Source of the DNA: Dehalococcoidia bacterium
Lineage (GTDB): Bacteria; Chloroflexota; Dehalococcoidia; Tepidiformales; Tepidiformaceae
Direction of reading: 5' to 3'
DNA length: 64,000 nucleotides
NCBI GenBank assembly: GCA_020847985.1
Contig: JADLBC010000003.1
Span: 1-64,000 of the forward strand
Numbering within the stretch: the first letter of the stretch is position 1; each line of letters begins with the position of its first letter. A model generated the notes under the pieces. The model was not told where the DNA came from, ran no database searches, and saw nothing but the letters and a program-made list of their open reading frames with translations. Positions 22,604 to 32,100 of the stretch are shown one piece after another. Both the position numbers and the translations under genes were made by a program.

Positions 22604-24412
22604 ATGGCTCACGCACCCTTTCACCGGTGGCCGGTGGCGCTGTTGTGCGCGCTCGGCGCCATCCTCGGCGTCTTCTCGCTGTTCATGGGCGAAGGTGCCC
22701 ACGCGGCGCCCACCGCGCAGGCACCCGGCATCGTCTCCGTGCAGCGTTCGATGGCGCTCCCGAACGGCGACATCATCGTCGTTACCGCGCTCGTCGATCC
22801 CCTGCGCCGCGACCCGCGCACTGCCCTCGATGAGCTTCTCCCCGGTTCGACGGGAGCGGACGATGACGCCGTTGCCCAGTTCAGCCTCTGGCGAAAGTGG
22901 GCCGCGAGCGATATCCCCGTGCCCGTGTCCTACAACTTCGAATGGGACCTCCCGGGCCGCTCGGCATTCGATTCCCTGCAGTGGTCGATCGCGCAATGGA
23001 ACGGCGTGCCCGGCCAGGACTTCCGCTTCCAGTACGCGGGGCCCACCTCCGTGTACGCCTCGCAGGGCCTCTGCTCCTATCAGATCGCCGACGGCGTGAA
23101 CAGCGTCCGCCTCAGCTACATCCTCCCGGACGGCGTCCTCGGTTCCACCTGCGTCGTCATCGGCGTGAACAAGCTCGACGGCCTCTGGCGCGCGACCGAG
23201 TTCGACATGCAACTCGACGCCTGGACGAACTGGTCGACCTCGGCGGTAACTCCCGGTAACCGCTACGACCTCCACTCCACGATGCTCCACGAACTGGGGC
23301 ACGCCCTCGGCCTCGACCACACCACGGTACCCGGCACGGTCATGTCGCCCGTGATCGGGCCGGGCGAACAGACGCGCATCATCACCGCCGACGACGCAGC
23401 CGGCATTCGTGCCCTCTACGGGGCCGCGCCGCCCACACCCACGCCGACGCTGCCGGCCGCGGCCACGCCCACGCCGATGGCTACGACGGCGCCCCCAACG
23501 CCCACGCCGCCACCCGCTTCGACGCCGACGCCCCTGCCGCGGCCGCAGTTCCAATCGGCCTTCCGCATGCCGTTGCCCGGGATCGCGAGCGATGGCAATG
23601 GCACGAGCAGCCCGCAGCCGTTTCCGCCGTTCGCCACACCCACTCCCTTTGCCACGCCCACGCCGTTCGCCACCGCAACACCGGGGTTCACCGCGACGCC
23701 ATTCGCGACCGCGACCCCCACGCCATTCGCGACCGCGACCCCCACGCGCACCGCGACGCCGTTCGCGACCGCGACCCCCACGCGCACCGCCACGCCGTTC
23801 GCAACCGCGACCCCCACGCGCACACCCACACAGCCTCCGGCGGCGGGGGGCTTCGATACCCGCAAGAGCAGCTGGTACCGCTCGAGCACCGGCTCGGTCC
23901 ACGTCGTCGGCGAAGTCGTGAACGGCACGTCACAGGCGGCCAGCTACGTCGAGGTCACGGCCGAATTCCGCTCGGCGAGCGGGCAGCTGCTGGCCACGGA
24001 CTTCGGCTTCAGCTCCGTGACCGTCCTCGCCGCGGGCGCCGATTCGCCCTACGAGATCCTGCTGCTGGATGCGCCCGCGGGCATCGCCACGGTCGCCGTG
24101 CGCGTGACGGATTGGCTGCCCGCCTACAGCGCCCCCGTCACGGGCCTCGCCGCCACGGTCACGAATACCTACACGTCGTCCACCGGGACGCTGCACATCG
24201 TGGGCACGGTGCGAAACAACAGCGCGAAGCGCTACACCTACGTCCAGCCAATCGTGGCGCTCTACGACGCCACCGGGAACGTGGTGCGCGCCGACTTCAC
24301 CTTCACGTCGCCGAACGCCCTAAACCCGGGCGAATCGGCCAGTTTCGACCTGCTCGTGTTCAGCCCGGGCACGTGGTCGACGTTCCGGTTGTGGGTCGAT
24401 GCGAACCCCTGA
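22604..24412 (+). CDS. Secreted matrixin-type metalloprotease with Thr/Pro linker and two FxLYD-like domains
   Basis: A 602-aa exported protein with a signal peptide (residues ~1-38) and a matrixin (M10) catalytic domain. The full zinc motif HELGHALGLDH is at 229-239 and the Met-turn M247 is in TVMSP. A Thr/Pro/Ala linker (~280-430) is encoded by a minisatellite (ACGCCGTTCGCGACC units). It contains RMPLPGIASDG, a motif shared with other secreted proteins here. Two FxLYD-like beta domains (SSTGSVHVVGEVVN and SSTGTLHIVGTVRN) close the protein. ATG 22604 has a GGAG upstream. It should act outside the cell on protein substrates. The next gene is another secreted protease. Confidence 0.9.
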   Translation: MAHAPFHRWPVALLCALGAILGVFSLFMGEGAHAAPTAQAPGIVSVQRSMALPNGDIIVVTALVDPLRRDPRTALDELLPGSTGADDDAVAQFSLWRKWAASDIPVPVSYNFEWDLPGRSAFDSLQWSIAQWNGVPGQDFRFQYAGPTSVYASQGLCSYQIADGVNSVRLSYILPDGVLGSTCVVIGVNKLDGLWRATEFDMQLDAWTNWSTSAVTPGNRYDLHSTMLHELGHALGLDHTTVPGTVMSPVIGPGEQTRIITADDAAGIRALYGAAPPTPTPTLPAAATPTPMATTAPPTPTPPPASTPTPLPRPQFQSAFRMPLPGIASDGNGTSSPQPFPPFATPTPFATPTPFATATPGFTATPFATATPTPFATATPTRTATPFATATPTRTATPFATATPTRTPTQPPAAGGFDTRKSSWYRSSTGSVHVVGEVVNGTSQAASYVEVTAEFRSASGQLLATDFGFSSVTVLAAGADSPYEILLLDAPAGIATVAVRVTDWLPAYSAPVTGLAATVTNTYTSSTGTLHIVGTVRNNSAKRYTYVQPIVALYDATGNVVRADFTFTSPNALNPGESASFDLLVFSPGTWSTFRLWVDANP

Positions 24413-24483
24413 CGGCCCATCGGACCTTGCGAAGGGTGCGCGCGTGGCCCACGATGTGCGCCCACTCCCCCAGGTGAGGACCG

Positions 24484-25611
24484 ATGGCCGCCGATTCATC
24501 TCGCAGGGCCCGCTCCCGGACCGTATTCGCGCTCGCCTGCGCCGCGCTGGCCCTGCTCGGGCTCGCGGCCATCACCGCGCCCGCGGGCACATCTGCGCGC
24601 GCTACCGCTGCCCCCGCCCCGGGCGAACCAGTGCCCCGCGGCGGACAGGTCTTCCGCGGCGATGACCGTCACCCAGCCTTCGATGCCGATGCCGAGCGCG
24701 CGGGGTTCGAAGGCATGGCCGGCGCGCAATCCGTCATCGGCTCCGATGAGCGCGTCCGCCTGACGAACACCAACGAGTATCCGCTGCGCGCCATCGCCTT
24801 CCTGGGGATGTACGACCAGTCGGGCGAGTTCGTGGGCCACTGCACGGGCACCTTCATTTCGCCCAACGCCCTCCTCACTGCCGCCCACTGCCTCTGGGAC
24901 CCGGAGACGGGCTGGACCTGGGATATCCGCGTGGTGCCCGGGCGCAACGGCAGCGCCGAACCCTATGGCGATGCCTGGGCGAAGGACTGGTGGGTGCCCG
25001 ACGGCTGGATCAATTCCGAAGGCGGGTCCGAATGGGACTGGGGCGTCATCAAGATGCCGTCGAACGCCCTCGGCGCCGCCGTCGGCTGGTTCAGCATCGG
25101 CGTCGTGCGCAGCGCCACCCTCCAGCAGCCGGATTTCACCCCCGCGATCATCGGCTACTCGGGCGATAAGCCGCTCGGCACGCTCTGGGGCGCCTACAAG
25201 GCGGCATTCCTCGGCGTCACCGATACCACCCTCGTCCACGACGTCGATACCTACGCGGGCGAAAGCGGCTCGGCCGTGTTCTCGCTCAATTCCGGCAAGT
25301 ACTACTTCGGCTACATCGTCGGCATCCACGTGCGCGGCGGCACGAACGCGAACGAGGCCTCGCGCATCGACATGTTCCTCCTCAACGACCTCCTCAATGC
25401 CTGCACGGCCATGGACTGCGAGGTCGACTGGGAGTCCGAGGCGACGACCGGCCCGACGCCGACGCCCACGCGCACGGCGACACCGGCAGCCACGGCCACG
25501 CGGACGGCGACTCCCACGGCCACGCCGACGCGCACCCCATCGGCGACGGTCACGCAGCCGCCGCGCGGGGATTACCGCCTGCGCATGCCCATCCTCGCGT
25601 CCGACCGCTAG
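24484..25611 (+). CDS. Secreted trypsin-like serine protease with Thr tail
   Basis: A 375-aa exported protein with a signal peptide (RTVFALACAALALLGLAA) and an S1/V8-like protease domain. The triad is H135 in TAAHC, D185 in WDWGV and S261 in GESGSAV. The C-terminus is a Thr/Ala/Pro linker ending in RLRMPILASDR, a hydrophobic tail also seen in the matrixin and CAP proteins. SD GTGAGGA precedes ATG 24484. The gene lies 71 bp after the matrixin gene, and the two probably work on the same external substrates. Confidence 0.9.
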   Translation: MAADSSRRARSRTVFALACAALALLGLAAITAPAGTSARATAAPAPGEPVPRGGQVFRGDDRHPAFDADAERAGFEGMAGAQSVIGSDERVRLTNTNEYPLRAIAFLGMYDQSGEFVGHCTGTFISPNALLTAAHCLWDPETGWTWDIRVVPGRNGSAEPYGDAWAKDWWVPDGWINSEGGSEWDWGVIKMPSNALGAAVGWFSIGVVRSATLQQPDFTPAIIGYSGDKPLGTLWGAYKAAFLGVTDTTLVHDVDTYAGESGSAVFSLNSGKYYFGYIVGIHVRGGTNANEASRIDMFLLNDLLNACTAMDCEVDWESEATTGPTPTPTRTATPAATATRTATPTATPTRTPSATVTQPPRGDYRLRMPILASDR

Positions 25612-25682
25612 CCGGGACGTGGCGAAGGCCGGCTGCGTGGCCGCTGTGGGCGCTCCGGGGTAGGATGGTCGCTGGCCCCCGC

Positions 25683-25772
25683 GGAGAGGTGCTGGAGTGG
25701 CCGATCAGGCACGACTGGAAATCGTGTAGGGGCGCAAGTCCCTCGTGGGTTCAAATCCCACCCTCTCCGCCA
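25683..25772 (+). tRNA. tRNA-Ser(GGA)
   Basis: 90 nt with acceptor GGAGAGG/CCTCTCC, anticodon loop CTGGAAA (anticodon GGA) on a CACGA/TCGTG stem, a class II variable arm, GGTTCAAATCC in the T arm and an encoded CCA end. Confidence 0.96.
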
Positions 25773-25813
25773 GCCCTTTCGACGCCCCCAACCGTCCCAT
25801 GCCTGCACACGCG

Positions 25814-25843
25814 AAAAGCCCCCGGAGACTGCCGGGGGCTTCG
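25814..25843. terminator. Intrinsic terminator after tRNA-Ser
   Basis: AAGCCCCCGG and CCGGGGGCTT form a 10-bp stem around AGACTG, with A's before and T's after. It can serve the tRNA and the convergent regulator gene. Confidence 0.85.
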
Positions 25844-25870
25844 TGCATGGCGTTTGCCAAGGAACGACGG

Positions 25871-26434
25871 CTAGCCGGCGCGGCGCGCTCCCGTGGTGGC
25901 CGGGCGCGTCACCGTCGCCGTCGCGGCCACTTCGCGGCGGCCGAGCACCGACTGCAGCCACGCGACATCGGCCCGCAGGTGCGCGATGCGCCGCTCACGC
26001 CCCGCGCGCGACCAGTACTCGGGGTCGTGGACGCTGCTCGCGAGCTGGCGCTCTTCTTCGGTCAGGCGGCGGGCGGCGCCGGCCATGCGCATGCGCAGCA
26101 GCCCCGGGAGCGCGGCCGTATCGGTCGCCTGGGCGCAGTTCACGGCGAGCGCGAAGAAGGGCGATTCCAGCGGCTCGCGGCGAATCACCTCCATCGCGTC
26201 ATCCGCCACGCGGCGGCGCCCCTCGGCGGTCAGGTAGAGCGCGCGCCGGGGATGACCCCGTTCGCCGCGCTCCTCCCGGCCCTCCAACAGGCCGCTTTCG
26301 ATCAGGGCATCGACACGGCGGTAGAGCGTGCTGCGCGTCGCCTTCACACCGAGCGTGTTCAGGTGGTCCAGCAGCTGGTAGGGGTGGGCCGGGCTCGCGG
26401 CGACCGCGGCGAGGATGGGGAAGTCGTCGTTCAT
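25871..26434 (-). CDS. PadR-like winged-helix transcriptional regulator
   Basis: A 187-aa protein. An N-terminal winged helix (ILAAVAASPAHPYQLLDHLNTLGV, then RSTLYRRVDALIESGLLEG and RRALYLTAEGRR) matches PadR/PadR-like regulators. The C-terminal half is helical, as in the Vir_act_alpha_C dimer domain. The PadR family often controls efflux or phenolic-stress genes and their own operons. No clear target is adjacent. ATG 26434 is preceded at 7 nt by GATAGT, a weak leaderless box; the longer frame extends into heptad element 9. Confidence 0.8.
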   Translation of the reverse strand: MNDDFPILAAVAASPAHPYQLLDHLNTLGVKATRSTLYRRVDALIESGLLEGREERGERGHPRRALYLTAEGRRRVADDAMEVIRREPLESPFFALAVNCAQATDTAALPGLLRMRMAGAARRLTEEERQLASSVHDPEYWSRAGRERRIAHLRADVAWLQSVLGRREVAATATVTRPATTGARRAG

Positions 26435-26511
26435 GACGCGGACTATCCGTCTCGCAGGTAAAGGGCGGCAATCAGGGTTATTCCCCATTTGGGCCGTAAA
26501 GAAGGCATAGG

Positions 26512-26649
26512 AGTTCCCAGTTCCCAGTTCCATGTTCCCAGTTCCCAGCGCCCAGTTCCCAGGGGATCAACCCCGTGTCGGGGAGCCGGCCTCCCCCGGG
26601 GTAGCCCCCTCAGCACTCCCTGGGCACTGGGAACTGGGAACTGGGAACT
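26512..26649. repeat. Heptad element 9 (GTTCCCA / core / CAGCACT + TGGGAAC)
   Basis: Seven GTTCCCA-type heptads, the core GGGGATCAACCCCGTG ... CCCCCGGGGTAGCCCC, a short CAGCACT unit, then three TGGGAAC heptads. It runs into the TATACT box of the sirtuin gene. Confidence 0.92.
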
Positions 26650-26655
26650 TATACT
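26650..26655 (+). promoter_or_regulatory. TATACT leaderless -10 box
   Basis: TATACT directly follows the last TGGGAAC heptad and ends 6 nt before ATG 26662. No Shine-Dalgarno is possible in the gap. Confidence 0.55.
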
Positions 26656-26661
26656 CCCCCC

Positions 26662-27438
26662 ATGTCCGAGCTTTCCGAAGCCACCCGCGCGGCCTGTGCC
26701 GAAATCGCCGCCCTCCTTCGCGATGCCCACCACATCGTCGCGCTCAGCGGCGCGGGCATCTCCACCGAATCTGGCATTCCCGACTTCCGCGGCCCCCAGG
26801 GCGTCTGGACGCGCGACCCCGAGGCCGAAAAGCGCGCCACCCTCCAGCACTACATGGCGAACCCCGAAGCGCGCGCGAACGCCTGGCGCAACCGCCTCGC
26901 GAGCCCCATGTTCGCCGCCGAACCCAACGCCGGGCACCGCGCCCTCGCCGACATCGCGGCCCGCACGCACTTCGACCTGCTCGTCACGCAGAACATCGAC
27001 GGCCTCCACCAGAAGGGCGGCTTCCCCGCGGACCGTGTGGTCGAAATCCACGGCACCATGCACGAGTTCGTCTGCATGGGCTGTGGCGAACGGGGCGACA
27101 TCCATCGCGTGCTGCGGCGCGTCGAAGCGGGCGAGGCCGACCCTCCCTGCCGCACCTGCGGCGGCATCCTCAAGTCCGCCACCATCTCCTTCGGCCAGCA
27201 ACTCGTCGCCGCCGACCTCGAACGCGCGATGCACGCCGCCGAGCGGGCGGACCTCTTCCTGGGGATCGGCACCACGCTCGGCGTCTACCCGGCCGCGAAC
27301 ATGCCCATCGCCGCCCTGCGCCACGGCGCCACGCTCGTCATCCTCAACGCCCAGGAAACACCCTTCGACGAATACGCCAGGGCCGTGGTGCGCGAACCGC
27401 TGGGGCTCGTGCTGCCCGCCATCGCCGCGAGCCTCTGA
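26662..27438 (+). CDS. Sirtuin (SIR2-family NAD-dependent deacylase)
   Basis: A 258-aa cytoplasmic sirtuin that removes acyl groups from lysines using NAD. Family motifs are GAGISTESGIPDFRG, TQNIDGLHQKGG, the catalytic His in EIHGTMH, a Cys4 zinc site (CMGC ... CRTC) and the GIGTTLGVYPA block. The class is probably U or III-like; the fine class cannot be fixed. It is expressed from a leaderless promoter created at the edge of heptad element 9. Its convergent neighbour is a FxLYD-type protein. Confidence 0.93.
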   Translation: MSELSEATRAACAEIAALLRDAHHIVALSGAGISTESGIPDFRGPQGVWTRDPEAEKRATLQHYMANPEARANAWRNRLASPMFAAEPNAGHRALADIAARTHFDLLVTQNIDGLHQKGGFPADRVVEIHGTMHEFVCMGCGERGDIHRVLRRVEAGEADPPCRTCGGILKSATISFGQQLVAADLERAMHAAERADLFLGIGTTLGVYPAANMPIAALRHGATLVILNAQETPFDEYARAVVREPLGLVLPAIAASL

Positions 27439-27454
27439 CGCCGGAGCGCGCCGC

Positions 27455-28273
27455 TCAGCGCGCCGGGCGGCCTTCCACCCAGGCCTGCACGGTGAGCCCC
27501 GGTCCCGCCGCCATGATCGGCCCGCGCGGCACCAGCACCTGGAACGAACCGGACTGCCCCGGCCCGAGCACGGGCGCGTCGTCGTCATCGAGGAAGGGCA
27601 TCGCGAAGGTGTTCGTGAACCCCGCGAAGACGACGTTGCCGGCGGCGTCGTGGATCGCGATCACGACCTGCACCACCTCGAGCCGCGTCTCCCCCGCGTT
27701 CCGCACGACACCCACCACCGAAAGCTGCGTCGCCGACGTGGTCGTGCCGCCGTCCTCCGAGAGCACGACGTTCGATGGCGGCTGCGCGGTCACGGCGAGG
27801 CCCGGGGCCAGGTCCGGCGCGGGCGCCGCTACCGAGATCACCTGCGCCGTCACTGTCACGCTGCCCGGGTTGACCACGCCTTCGAACAGCACGCCGAAGG
27901 GCGACACGCCCCCGGGCGCGACCGCGTCCAGCCGCGACGTCCCCCGTTCGTGTCCGAGAACCTTGCCCTCGGGCGCCGTCGCCGTCACTTCGACGACGAC
28001 CTCGCCGATGGTGGCCGCGGTGCCGTTGACGATTTCGCCGTACGCCCGCAGTTCGCCCGCGCCGCCGTTCGCCGCAACCGATGAAGCCGCGAGCCCGCGT
28101 ACGCTGACGCCCGCCGTCGAAGGCGCGGTAGGCGTGGCGCCCGCATCACCGCCGGTGGCCAGCATGGGGAGGATGGCGCGTCGCGTGAGCGGCCCCTGCG
28201 CGGCCGTGGGCGCGGCGATGACGGCGGCGGTAACACCCGCCGCGAGCGTTGCGAGGAGGGCACGGAGGAGCAC
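27455..28273 (-). CDS. Secreted protein with FxLYD-like domains
   Basis: A 272-aa exported protein: signal peptide (LLATLAAGVTAAVIAAPTAA), then RAILPMLATGG, a short Thr/Pro segment, and two FxLYD-like beta domains (ELRAYGEIVNGTAATIGEV and QLSVVGVVRNAGETRLEVV). The same domain type ends the matrixin protein at 22604. The conserved hydrophobic IxLPM motif is here N-terminal rather than C-terminal. Function unknown, probably surface binding. GTG 28273 is used; TAGGAT lies 4 nt upstream, slightly closer than in other leaderless genes. Confidence 0.75.
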   Translation of the reverse strand: MLLRALLATLAAGVTAAVIAAPTAAQGPLTRRAILPMLATGGDAGATPTAPSTAGVSVRGLAASSVAANGGAGELRAYGEIVNGTAATIGEVVVEVTATAPEGKVLGHERGTSRLDAVAPGGVSPFGVLFEGVVNPGSVTVTAQVISVAAPAPDLAPGLAVTAQPPSNVVLSEDGGTTTSATQLSVVGVVRNAGETRLEVVQVVIAIHDAAGNVVFAGFTNTFAMPFLDDDDAPVLGPGQSGSFQVLVPRGPIMAAGPGLTVQAWVEGRPAR

Positions 28274-28436
28274 GCGCGCATCCTACGCCCGCCACCTCTC
28301 AGTGTCGTTGCGAAAGGGTTGCGCGCGATTTGGCCCCGCGGGTGCGGTCGAAATGCACCCGCACCAGGGCGGACCTGCCCCGTCATCGGCTATCCTGCCA
28401 CACCCCGGACCTGCCGCCGGGGAGAGGAGACCCGCG

Positions 28437-29189
28437 GTGGCGAACCATCCCCGGAGGCCGGCTTACGACGTGATCGGCCACGGCTACGCGCTCGCGCGAA
28501 GGCCGGACCCGCGCATCGCCGCGCGCATCACGGCCGCGCTCGGGGATGCCCGCTCGGTGCTCAACGCCGGTGCCGGCACCGGTTCGTACGAGCCGCGGGG
28601 GCCGGGGACCGTCGCGCTGGAACCGTCGCCGCTGATGCTCGGGCAACGCCCGGCCGGCGCGAGCCCGGCGGTGCGCGGCGTCGCCGAATGGCTCCCCTTC
28701 GCGAACGCCAGCTTCGATGCCGTCCTCGCCAGCCTCACCCTCCACCACTGGAGCGACTGGCGCGCGGGGGTGCGCGAAATGCGACGCGTTTCGCGAGGGC
28801 GCATCGTCGTCTTCGCCTTCGACCCCGCGCGCTCGCACGAGTTCTGGCTCGTCCGGGACTACTTCCCCGATATGGCACACGCGCCCTCGGAGGCGTTCGA
28901 CCTGGGGGAGGTGGCCGCGGAAGTTGGCGGGCGCGTGGAGGTGGTACCGGTGCCGTCCGATTGCACCGATGGCTTCCTCGCCGCTTACTGGCGCCGCCCC
29001 GCCGCCTACCTCGATGGCGCACTCCGGTCCGCGATTTCCACCTTCCACACCCTCACACCCGCGGCGTTGGACCACGGCCTGCGGCGCCTCGAAGCGGACA
29101 TCGCCTCCGGCGAGTGGGAGCGGCGCCATGGTGGCCAACTCCCGCTCGACTCCTTCGATGGCGGCTACCGGCTCATCGTTCGCGACTGA
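28437..29189 (+). CDS. Class I SAM-dependent methyltransferase
   Basis: A 250-aa cytoplasmic methyltransferase (Methyltransf_11-like). SAM-binding motif VLNAGAGTGSYEP and acidic loop VALEPSPLML are clear; the ASFDAVLASLTLHHW block is the motif IV/V region. The substrate is not inferable; ubiE/COQ5 and small-molecule methyltransferases share the pattern. GTG 28437 has GGAGAGGAG about 8 nt upstream. It is convergent with the RCC1 gene, 8 bp apart. Confidence 0.87.
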   Translation: MANHPRRPAYDVIGHGYALARRPDPRIAARITAALGDARSVLNAGAGTGSYEPRGPGTVALEPSPLMLGQRPAGASPAVRGVAEWLPFANASFDAVLASLTLHHWSDWRAGVREMRRVSRGRIVVFAFDPARSHEFWLVRDYFPDMAHAPSEAFDLGEVAAEVGGRVEVVPVPSDCTDGFLAAYWRRPAAYLDGALRSAISTFHTLTPAALDHGLRRLEADIASGEWERRHGGQLPLDSFDGGYRLIVRD

Positions 29190-29197
29190 CGCCTCCG

Positions 29198-32100
29198 CTA
29201 CGGATACGTCAGCGCGAGCGTGATGCCCGGCGACGTGCTGAAGCCGTTCCACCCCCACGACCACACCCAGTAGAAGTAGAACGTGCCCGGGTTGCGCCCC
29301 GTGTCCAGGTACGACGCCGTCCCCGGGGGCAGCCACTCCACGATCTCCCATGGGCCCGTCGTCGTTCGGAAGAGGATGAACCCGAGCTCGTTCGCCGACG
29401 TGTCGTTCCAGGTCACCTGTACGGTGCTTTGCGAAAGCGCCGTCGCCGCGAGCCCGGACGGCGCGGACGGCGGGCCGCCGGCCGCGACCATCTGCACGGC
29501 GCTGCTCCACGTCCCGCCCGCCAGGTTGCTCGCGACCACCCAGTAGAAGTACAGGGTCGAAGGCTCCAGCCCCGAGTCGTCGAAGTACTGCTGCGAGGCC
29601 GGTACCACGCCCGCCAGCTGCACGGGGTTCCCGATGCCCCACTTCCAGCGGTAGACCGCGAAGGCGATGGTGGTCCCGGGGGAGCCGTCGGTCCAGGTGA
29701 GGTGGGCGCCGGGGCCCGCTGTCGCCGCCGCGGCCAGGTTCGCGACGGATGATGGCGGTGCCGCGCCGACATTGAACGCTGCCGAGACCCCCGCCGTGAG
29801 CGCCGGGCTGGAGGTGGCGGTGAGGGTGTAGGCCGTGTTCGCGAGATCCACGGAGCAGCCGCTGAACACGGCCATGCCCTGCACCACTGTGCGCGTGAGG
29901 CCGCCCGTGCAGGTCAGCGTCGCCCCCCGGGGATTCGTCAGCGCGAGCGTGACGACGGTCGTGGAATCGCCGGTCACGGCCGTGCCGGCGGAGTCCCGGA
30001 CGGTGACCACGGGCTGGATGGTGAGCGGCGCGCCGTTGTCGCCGTTGCTCGGCTGCCAGGTGAACTCCAGCCGGGAGGCCGTGCCCGGCACCGGGAACTG
30101 GGCCACGAGCGGGCTGGCTGAACCGCCGCCCTGGCCATCGCCGAGCTGGCCGCTCCCGCCCCTGCCGGCGCAGCGTACGCTGTTATCGGCCATGCGCGCG
30201 CAGATGTGCCACATGCCGACCGCAACGGCGCGGGCGCCGGTCATGCCCGTGATCGAGACGGGGACCGCCGTCATGCCGTACCCGCCGAAGGCGCCGTAGA
30301 GGCTACCGCCCCAGCAGTACAGCACCGCCCCCGCGGTGATGGCGCAGCTGCTATCGCCGCCGGCCGCGATCGCGATCACGCCTGCCGGCAGCCCAACGAC
30401 CGGCGTAGGCACAAGCGCCTGGTCGGCCGTGCCGTTGCCGAGCTGGCCGCGATCATTCTTACCCCAGCAACGTACGGTGCCCGCGCGCGTGAGCCCGCAG
30501 GTGTGGGTCGTCCCCGCGGCGACGGATGCGTAGTCGGAGGCCCCGGAGACGGCGACCGGCACGTTCGAGGACTGGCCGTCGCCGTTGCCCAGTTGCCCGT
30601 CCCAACCATGTCCCCAGCACTTGATGGCGCCGGTGCCGAGGACGGCGCAGGAGTGGTCACTCCCGGCGGACACTTGCGCGGCGCCCGACGCCATCCCGGT
30701 GACGTTCACGGGGACGTTGCTGTTGGTGTTCGCGCCGTTGCCGAGCGCGGCGGCCTCGCCGCGGCCCCAGCAGGTCACGCCGCCAGTCGCAAGCAGCGCG
30801 CAGGTGTGCAGGCCGCCGGCCTCGATGGCGATGACCCCACCCGCCAGGCCAACCACCTGGACGGGCACGGGGCTGTTATTCACGTTCGTGCCGTCGCCCA
30901 GTTCGCTATAGACGTTCCAGCCCCAGCACTTCACGCCTCCGCCGGTGGTGAGGGCGCACGAATGCGCGTTCCCCACGGAGATCGCCGTCGCGCCCACTCC
31001 GAGGCCCTGGACGTTCGTGGGCACGAGCCGGTTGATGTAGGTGCCGTCGCCGAGCCGGCCATCGCCGCCGTTCCAGCCCCAGCACATCGCCGTGGCCGAA
31101 CCATCGACGCCGCAGGTGTGGTCAGCGCCTCCCGCGAGCCCGGGCACAGCGTCGAACGCGGTGCCCGCCGCGCCCGTGAGTGCCGGCGTGGCGGTCGCGT
31201 TGAGGATGTAGCCCGTGCCCGCGGCCGTCACGATGCACCCCGGGAACTCCGCGATGCCCGCGGTGACCGTCCGTGTCAGTCCGCCCGCACAGATGAGCTT
31301 CCCCTGCGGCGGCCCGGTTAGCGCGAGCGTGACGGCCGTGCTGTTGTCCGTCGTTACGGTGTTGCCGCCCGCGTCCTTCACGGCGACGGTGGGCACGACC
31401 CCCATGGGCACGCTCGCCTCAGCGAACGGCGGTTGCTTCACGAACGCGAGCGCCGCTGCCGCGCCGGTCACGACGAACGTAGTCGAATCCGCCACCGTGT
31501 AGGCCGGGTTCGAAACCGCGTGCAGGACGTACGTCCCGGGCGTGCTGAGCGAACAGCCGCTGAAGGCCGCGACCCCCGCCGTCACGGTCTTCGTCAGGCC
31601 GCCGGTGCAGGTCAGCGTCCCCGGGCCGGAGCCGACGCTTAGCGTCACCTGCGTGGTCGAATCGCCGGCGGCGGGCGTGCCCCCGTTGTCGGTGACCGCC
31701 ACCGAGGGTTGTACCGGGAGCGACGTGGCGAACATGCCCCCCGATGGCTGCTGCATGAACGCGAGCTTCGTAGGCGCGCCCACGACGACGAACTGCGCCG
31801 ACTGCCCGCCCCCGAGGTCCGTCGCGCTCGCCGCGAGACGAACCGTCCCGGGCGCCGAAATCGCGCAGCCCGGGAAGGTCGCGACGCCGTTTACCGCCGT
31901 CGCCGTGAGCCCGCCCGTGCAGGTGAGCGTACCGCTGCCTTCGAGCGACAGCGTGACGGCCGTCGCGTTGTCGGCGGTGACGGTCGCGCCCGTGCCGTCG
32001 CGCACGGCGACGGTGGGCGCGATGGCGAACGGCACTCCCTCGGCCGGGCCGGTGGGCGCTGTCACGAAGGCGACGTGGTCCGCCATGCCGGGAATGACGA

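Noticed and set aside
26512-26655. An insertion sequence at element 9
   Set aside because: There is no transposase ORF and no flanking target duplication is visible.
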